Source: Afifella sp. IM 167 (GTDB lineage Bacteria; Pseudomonadota; Alphaproteobacteria; Rhizobiales; Afifellaceae). From it: 64,000 nucleotides of DNA. Shown here in pieces: positions 58,972-64,000 of the stretch. Every line of letters begins with the position of its first letter. Position 1 is the first letter of the stretch. The DNA lies in NCBI RefSeq assembly GCF_020144925.1, contig NZ_NSLC01000002.1, positions 434,001 to 498,000 of the forward strand, given 5' to 3'. Made by a program: the position numbers and the translations under genes. The notes under the pieces are model-generated. The model had not been told where the DNA came from, searched no databases, and saw nothing but the letters and a program-made list of their open reading frames with translations.

Positions 58972-60636
58972 TCACGGCTCGGGAAAAGCGTAGTCGAGCA
59001 GCGCCTTCATGTTGAAGCGCCGGTCGAGCATGCCGTAGGTCGCCCGCCAGGGCCGGCCGAGACGCGATTCGATGAAGGCGTCGGCAAAGACCGGCGGGAA
59101 GTCGCGTCGGAGCGCCGCCGCCGCCGCCGTCAGGGCGAGCTGTTCCGTCAGCATCCGGGCGCTGCCCTCGTCCTCGCGCGACACGTCCGCGGCCGCCGCG
59201 AGCACTTCCACGGCGGCGCGGCCGTTCGGGCCGAGATCCTCTCGCAGGCTTTCAAGCACCGTAGGCAGACAATCGGAATCGCGCTCCAGGACGCGCAGGA
59301 CATCCAGCGCCATGACGTTGCCGGAGCCTTCCCAGATGGCGTTGACCGGCGCCTCGCGCACCAGGCGCGGCATGACGCTCTCCTCGACGTAGCCGTTGCC
59401 GCCGAGGCATTCCATCGTCTCGGCGAGGAAGGGCTGCGCGCTCTTGCAGATCCAGTATTTCGCCACCGGGGTGATCAGCCTCGCATAGGCGGCCTCCTCG
59501 GGCCGGGCGGACTGCATGTCGAAGGCCTCGGCCAGGCGGAAAGTCAGCGCCACCGAAGCCGCAAGGTCGAGCGTGAGGTCGCAAAGGACGCGCTGCATCA
59601 GCGGCTTGTCGATCAGCTCCGAGCCCATCACGTGCCGGTGCCGGCAATGATGCACCGCCTCGGCAAGACCCGCGCGCATCAGCCCGGTGGAGGCCGTGGC
59701 GCAGTCGAGGCGGGTATAGGTGACCATCTCGATGATGGTTCTGACACCCTTGCCCTCCTCGCCGACGAGCCAGGCATGAGCCCCCTCGAACTCGGCTTCG
59801 GATGAGGCGTTGGAGCGATTGCCGAGCTTGTCCTTGAGGCGTTCGAGCCGGATGGCGTTCTCCGATCCGTCCGGCAGGATGCGCGGCATCAGGAAGCAGG
59901 AGAGCCCCTTTTCCGTCTGCGCGAGGACGAGGAAGGCGTCCGACATCGGCGCCGACATGAACCATTTATGGCCGGTCAGCCGATAAAACCCCTGATTGGT
60001 CGCCTCGGCCTGCGTGCGGTTCTGGCGCACATCCGTGCCGCCCTGCTTTTCCGTCATCCCCATGCCGATGGTGATGCCCTGCTTGTCGGAGGGCTTGCGG
60101 AAGGAGCGGTCGTAGGTGCGCGACAGAAGCCGCGGCCCCCATTCGGTCAGGAGATCCGGCGAATGGCGAAGCGAGGCGAGCGCCGCGTTCGTCATCGTCA
60201 TCGGACAGATATGTCCGCATTCCGTCTGGGCCGTCATGTAGAGGCGGGCGGCGCGGGCCCGGTGACGCACCGGCTCCTCCTCGCCGCCGCGCTCCCAGAC
60301 CGAGCAATGCAGGCCCGAGGCGACCGAGCGGCGCATCACCGCGTGATAGGCGGGATGGAAGGCGACCTGATTGATTCGCCGCCCCTGCGGATCGAAGCGC
60401 TCCAGCACGGGCGCCTCCTTGTTGGCGAGCCGGGCGAATTCGCGCGCCTCCTCCGAGCCCCAGAACCGCCCGACGCGCGAAAGATCCTCCCGAACGCCAT
60501 CCGGAAAGCCGGAACATTCCAGATCGAGCAGCGGGTCCAACTGGAACAGGTCGATGTTCACGCGCGGCGGCGTCTGGTTGAACACCGCATGCGTGCCTTC
60601 CCGTGCAGGCTTCAGGTCGTCGGCCATCTCATCCAA
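58972..60636 (-). CDS. AidB-like acyl-CoA dehydrogenase
   Basis: 554-residue flavoprotein of the AidB branch, larger than a standard acyl-CoA dehydrogenase. It opens with HAVFNQTPPRVNIDLFQLD, the typical AidB N-terminal segment, and contains GMGMTEKQGGTDVRQNRTQA, HKWFMSAPMSDAFLVLAQTE and ECLGGNGYVEESVMPRLVRE. AidB protects DNA from alkylation in E. coli; whether this copy does is untested. A start at 60627 (MADDLKP) is equally possible. It is divergent from pyrB. Confidence 0.9.
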   Translation of the reverse strand: MDEMADDLKPAREGTHAVFNQTPPRVNIDLFQLDPLLDLECSGFPDGVREDLSRVGRFWGSEEAREFARLANKEAPVLERFDPQGRRINQVAFHPAYHAVMRRSVASGLHCSVWERGGEEEPVRHRARAARLYMTAQTECGHICPMTMTNAALASLRHSPDLLTEWGPRLLSRTYDRSFRKPSDKQGITIGMGMTEKQGGTDVRQNRTQAEATNQGFYRLTGHKWFMSAPMSDAFLVLAQTEKGLSCFLMPRILPDGSENAIRLERLKDKLGNRSNASSEAEFEGAHAWLVGEEGKGVRTIIEMVTYTRLDCATASTGLMRAGLAEAVHHCRHRHVMGSELIDKPLMQRVLCDLTLDLAASVALTFRLAEAFDMQSARPEEAAYARLITPVAKYWICKSAQPFLAETMECLGGNGYVEESVMPRLVREAPVNAIWEGSGNVMALDVLRVLERDSDCLPTVLESLREDLGPNGRAAVEVLAAAADVSREDEGSARMLTEQLALTAAAAALRRDFPPVFADAFIESRLGRPWRATYGMLDRRFNMKALLDYAFPEP

Positions 60637-60797
60637 GCTTTCATTTCAATGCCGGCAGCTTACGGTCGAATTTACCCACCATGCACCAAGCCCGGCGGCT
60701 CCGTCTCGCCGGTGCGTCGCAATCCCGGGGAAAATTCGTGTCCAATGCGTGAGCCGAGTTGCCGCCCCTGGCGTTTGCTCCTATAGCCCACCCTTTA

Positions 60798-61739
60798 ATG
60801 ACCGGTGTTCCCCCCTTTCCGCATCAGCACCTTCTCGGTATCGAAGGCCTGTCGCCTTTGGAGATCGGAGCCCTCCTCGATCTGGCCGAGGAAGAGATCG
60901 CCGTATCCAGGCAGATCGAGAAGAAGAAGCAGACGCTTCGCGGCCGCACCCAGATCAATCTTTTCTTCGAAGCCTCCACCCGCACGCAGTCGAGCTTCGA
61001 GCTCGCCGGCAAGCGCCTCGGTGCCGATGTCATGAACATGGCCGTCGCCGTCTCCTCGGTGAAGAAGGGCGAGACGCTGATCGACACGGCGATGACGCTG
61101 AACGCCATGCGGCCGGACATCCTCGTCGTGCGCCACCATTCGGCCGGCGCCGTGGAGCTACTTGCCCAGAAGGTCGAGTGTTCGGTCATCAACGCCGGCG
61201 ACGGGGCGCATGAACACCCCACCCAGGCGCTCCTCGACGCGCTGACCATCCGCCGCCACAAGGGCAGCCTTCAGGGGCTGAAGGTGGCGATCTGCGGCGA
61301 TATCCGACATTCGCGCGTCGCCCGCTCCAACATCATCCTGCTGCAGGCGATGGGCGCGCAGATCCGCCTGATCGCGCCCTCCACGCTCCTGCCGACGGCG
61401 ATCGAGCGCTTCGGCGTGGAGATCTACAACGACATGCGCAAGGGCCTCGCCGATGTCGATGTCGTCATGATGCTGCGCCTCCAGCGCGAGCGCATGACCG
61501 CCGCCTACGTGCCTTCGATCCGGGAATATTTCCGCTATTACGGCCTCGACGAGGAGAAGCTGGCGCTCGCCGCGCCGGGCGCGCTCGTCATGCATCCCGG
61601 CCCGATGAACCGGGGCGTGGAGATCGACCCGCTCGTCGCCGACGGGCCGCAAAGCGTCATCCGCGAGCAGGTGGAAATGGGCGTCGCCGTACGCATGGCC
61701 GTGCTGGAGGCCCTCGCCCAGCACCTGCCCAACCGATAG
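60798..61739 (+). CDS. pyrB: Aspartate carbamoyltransferase catalytic subunit
   Basis: 313-residue ATCase making carbamoyl-aspartate in pyrimidine synthesis. Carbamoyl-phosphate motif [36 protein letters not shown] and [12 protein letters not shown] are all present. ATG 60798 gives [19 protein letters not shown]. The pyrC-like gene follows after 8 bases, so the two are probably co-expressed; see that entry for its missing metal ligands. Confidence 0.96.
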   Translation: MTGVPPFPHQHLLGIEGLSPLEIGALLDLAEEEIAVSRQIEKKKQTLRGRTQINLFFEASTRTQSSFELAGKRLGADVMNMAVAVSSVKKGETLIDTAMTLNAMRPDILVVRHHSAGAVELLAQKVECSVINAGDGAHEHPTQALLDALTIRRHKGSLQGLKVAICGDIRHSRVARSNIILLQAMGAQIRLIAPSTLLPTAIERFGVEIYNDMRKGLADVDVVMMLRLQRERMTAAYVPSIREYFRYYGLDEEKLALAAPGALVMHPGPMNRGVEIDPLVADGPQSVIREQVEMGVAVRMAVLEALAQHLPNR

Positions 61740-61747
61740 GGCGTTCG

Positions 61748-63061
61748 ATGCCTCGTCCCCTTCTTCTCGACAATGCCCGCATCGTCGACCCGTCCCGCGG
61801 CATCGACAGCCACGGCGCCGTGGTCATCTCCGACGGACGCATCGTCGCCGCCGGCCCGGAGGCCGCCAATCAGGGTTCTCCCGAGGGCTGGGAGGTCTTC
61901 GACTGCGGCGGCAAGGCGATCCTTCCCGGTCTTGTCGACATGCGCGTCTTCGTCGGCGAGCCGGGCGCGGAGCACCTGGAGACGCTGGAGACGGCGAGCC
62001 GGGCCGCCGCCGCCGGCGGCGTCACCACCATGGTGACCATGCCCGACACCGACCCCATCATCGACGATCCCGCCCTCGTCGATTTCATCCTGCGCCGGGC
62101 GCACCATTCCGCGCTCGTCAACATCCATCCGATGGCGGCGATCTCCAAGGGGCTCCATGGCGACGAGCTGTCGGAGTTCGGCCTGTTGAAGGATGCCGGC
62201 GCCGTCGCCTTCTCCGAGGGGCGCAAGTCGCTGCGTAGCGCGCAGGTGATGCGCAACGCCCTCACCTATGCCCGCGACTTCGATGCGCTCATCGTCCATC
62301 ACACCGAGGATGCCGACCTTGCCAGCGCCGGGGTGATGAATGCCGGCGAGATCGCCACCCGCCTCGGCCTGCCCGGCATTCCGCAGGAGGCCGAGACGAT
62401 CGTCCTTGAACGCGATCTGCAGCTCGCGCGGCTGACGCGGGGCAACTATCACGCCGCGCAGCTCTCCTGCGAAGCCTCGCTGAACGCCATGCGCCGCGCC
62501 AAACAGAGCGGTCTCGGCGTCACGGCAGGCGCCGCGATCGCGCATCTTTCCCTCAACGAGGGCGACATCGGCTCCTACCGGACCTTCTTCAAGATGTCGC
62601 CGCCGCTACGAAGCGAGGAGCAGCGCCAGGCGATGGTGGCCGGTCTTGCCGACGGCACGCTCGACATCGTCGTCTCGGCCCACGATCCGCAGGACGTGGA
62701 AGGCAAGCGCCGTCCCTTCGCCGAAGCGGCGGACGGAGCGGTGGGCCTTGAAACCCTTCTCGCCGTCGCCCTGCGTCTCGTCCATTCCGGCGAGGTCGGC
62801 CTGATGCGTCTCGTGGACGCGATGTCGACCCGGCCGGCGGCGCTCCTCGGCCTGCCCGGCGGCACGCTGAAGCCCGGCGCCCTCGCCGACCTCGCCATCG
62901 TCGACCTCGACGAGCCCTGGGTGGTGACGGAGGGCGCGCTGCATTCGCGCTCCAAGAACACCTGCTTCGAGGGGGCGCGGCTTTCGGGGCGGGTCAAGCG
63001 CACGCTGGTTGCCGGAAAGACCGTCTATCCTTATGCACATGCGGAGGGGCGGGCGACGTAG
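61748..63061 (+). CDS. pyrC: Dihydroorotase homologue PyrC, probably non-catalytic
   Basis: 437-residue amidohydrolase-fold protein in the pyrB operon. The usual HxH metal motif is replaced: residues 63-68 read VDMRVF (Arg66 and Phe68 at the histidine positions). The catalytic Asp in TDHAPH-type sequence is replaced by SAHDPQ (Ala311 at that position). The HxxS-type region (NYHAAQLS) and the fold are otherwise intact. By analogy with Pseudomonas PyrC', it may support ATCase assembly while an active dihydroorotase lies elsewhere. Confidence 0.88.
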   Translation: MPRPLLLDNARIVDPSRGIDSHGAVVISDGRIVAAGPEAANQGSPEGWEVFDCGGKAILPGLVDMRVFVGEPGAEHLETLETASRAAAAGGVTTMVTMPDTDPIIDDPALVDFILRRAHHSALVNIHPMAAISKGLHGDELSEFGLLKDAGAVAFSEGRKSLRSAQVMRNALTYARDFDALIVHHTEDADLASAGVMNAGEIATRLGLPGIPQEAETIVLERDLQLARLTRGNYHAAQLSCEASLNAMRRAKQSGLGVTAGAAIAHLSLNEGDIGSYRTFFKMSPPLRSEEQRQAMVAGLADGTLDIVVSAHDPQDVEGKRRPFAEAADGAVGLETLLAVALRLVHSGEVGLMRLVDAMSTRPAALLGLPGGTLKPGALADLAIVDLDEPWVVTEGALHSRSKNTCFEGARLSGRVKRTLVAGKTVYPYAHAEGRAT

Positions 63062-63096
63062 GCGAATCGCGCCGCCGCCAGCGGGGGTGACGAGCC

Positions 63097-63711
63097 GTGA
63101 CGGCCGATCCGATCGACATGGTCCTGTCCTGGACGGCGCTCGCCGGCCTCCTCTTCGGCTACCTGCTCGGCACCTTTCCGACCGGCCTGATCCTTTCGCG
63201 CCTCGCCGGCTTCGGCGACATCCGTTCGATCGGCTCCGGCAATATCGGGGCGACGAACGTGCTGCGGACCGGCAGCAAGAAGCTCGCCGCGCTCACCCTT
63301 CTCGGCGACGCGCTGAAGGCGACGATCGCCATCGTCCTGGCGCGGCGCTTCGGCTCCGACGCGGCGGCCCTTGCGGCCGCCTTCGGCGCCTTTCTCGGCC
63401 ATTGCTTCCCGGTCTGGCTCGGCTTCAAGGGCGGCAAGGGCGTCGCCACCTATTTCGGCGTGCTTCTCGGGCTTTCCTGGCCGACGATGCTGGTCGCCGC
63501 GGCGATCTGGATCGGCACGGCCTTCGCCACCCGCTACTCCTCGCTGGCCGCCCTTTTGATGAGCGCGCTGGTGCCGGTCATCTTCTTCGTCACCGGGCAT
63601 CTGGCGCTCGCCGAGCTTTTCCTGATTCTGACCGCGCTTTTGTGGCTGCGCCACCGCGCCAATCTCGCCCGGCTCCTGAAAGGCGCCGAATCGAAGATCG
63701 GGCAGAAATGA
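63097..63711 (+). CDS. plsY: Glycerol-3-phosphate acyltransferase PlsY
   Basis: 204-residue membrane acyltransferase using acyl phosphate in the first phospholipid step. Conserved loops are [51 protein letters not shown] and [16 protein letters not shown]. Five to six hydrophobic helices are evident. Start ATG... the frame opens with GTG at 63097, read as Met ([16 protein letters not shown]). dprA follows 47 bases later, the usual rhizobial plsY-dprA order. Confidence 0.95.
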   Translation: MTADPIDMVLSWTALAGLLFGYLLGTFPTGLILSRLAGFGDIRSIGSGNIGATNVLRTGSKKLAALTLLGDALKATIAIVLARRFGSDAAALAAAFGAFLGHCFPVWLGFKGGKGVATYFGVLLGLSWPTMLVAAAIWIGTAFATRYSSLAALLMSALVPVIFFVTGHLALAELFLILTALLWLRHRANLARLLKGAESKIGQK

Positions 63712-63758
63712 CAGAGCCGCCGCGATGAGCGACCGGCACCGGCTGGGCGCCGGGTAGA

Positions 63759-64000
63759 ATGACCGGGCCGGGGGGCGAGGGTCATGGGGGCGGCATCCGG
63801 CTGACGCCGGAGCAGAAGCGCGCCTGGCTGCGCCTCATCCGCAGCGAGAATGTCGGCCCGCAGACGTTTCGCTCGCTGATCAATCATTTCGGCTCCGCCG
63901 CGGCCGCGCTCGCCGCACTGCCGAGCCTTTCCGAGCGCGGCGGCGCACGGCGCACCATCCGCATCGCCAGCGAGGCGGAGGTCGACCGCGAACTGGAGGC
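63759..64000 (+). CDS. dprA: DNA-processing protein DprA, N-terminal part (cut by window edge)
   Basis: First 80 residues of a DprA/Smf protein that loads RecA on single-stranded DNA in transformation. The sequence [20 protein letters not shown] followed by [20 protein letters not shown] is the SAM-like/HhH N-terminal domain typical of alphaproteobacterial DprA. The Rossmann core lies beyond the window. ATG 63759 gives [17 protein letters not shown]. It follows plsY on the same strand. Confidence 0.85.
   Translation, partial: MTGPGGEGHGGGIRLTPEQKRAWLRLIRSENVGPQTFRSLINHFGSAAAALAALPSLSERGGARRTIRIASEAEVDRELE

Overview
The window is about 64 kb of GC-rich chromosome with dense, short-spaced genes. 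It is very probably from an alphaproteobacterium of the order Hyphomicrobiales (Rhizobiales), possibly an Aurantimonas/Aureimonas-like lineage. Reasons: rhizobial gene orders (nagZ-SPOR-argS-dgt/erpA-xthA; glyA-nrdR-ribD-ribE-ribH-nusB-thiL; plsY-dprA; pcm-tolC), an ExoR-type Sel1 protein, a PopZ-type DUF2497 protein, an LdtR/Ldt pair, a K+-independent H+-pyrophosphatase and a Cys-poor HemB. Family assignments rest on reading motifs and translated sequence; no database search was run.

Layout. 1-5.4 kb (minus): nagZ (cut by the window edge), a SPOR cell-division protein, argS and a dGTPase-like HD hydrolase. 5.5-6.7 kb (plus): erpA-type Fe-S carrier and xthA. 6.7-8.4 kb (minus): a copper-delivery group (DUF2946, PCu(A)C, Sco1). 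8.5-17.8 kb: a small exported protein, exoR overlapping ilvD, valS, popZ-like, tolC, pcm. 17.9-28.9 kb: tRNA-Cys, then the cobalamin locus. There cobD-cbiB (plus) converge on a long minus-strand operon cbtB-cbtA-cobU-cobW-cobN-cobO-cobQ with a cobalamin riboswitch just upstream of cbtB. cobN carries an in-frame palindromic repeat.

29.3-32.7 kb: tRNA-Asn followed by a short accessory segment. It holds a tRNA-Ser-like 3' fragment, a truncated membrane ORF, a glutaredoxin-MauE fusion, a DUF305 membrane protein, a divergent csoR with a palindromic operator inside the promoter spacer, and about 730 bp with no convincing gene. 32.7-41.7 kb: hppA, an MFS transporter, thiL, nusB, riboflavin genes, nrdR, glyA. 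41.9-46.4 kb: an exported phytase/esterase-like protein, an L,D-transpeptidase and its probable MarR-family regulator LdtR. 46.5-50.1 kb: valine catabolism (3-hydroxyisobutyrate dehydrogenase, 3-hydroxyisobutyryl-CoA hydrolase, isobutyryl-CoA dehydrogenase). 50.2-64 kb: hemB, an unrecognised small protein, an RDD protein, an SLC13/RCK permease, bpt, an EEP-family hydrolase, parC, ruvX, an intergenic palindromic repeat, an AidB-like acyl-CoA dehydrogenase, pyrB with a probably non-catalytic dihydroorotase homologue, plsY and the start of dprA.

Most of the window is ordinary core chromosome. The parts that depart from it are the csoR/glutaredoxin-MauE/DUF305 segment beside tRNA-Asn, the protein-coding palindromic repeat in cobN, the metal-ligand-less PyrC and the exoR-ilvD overlap.
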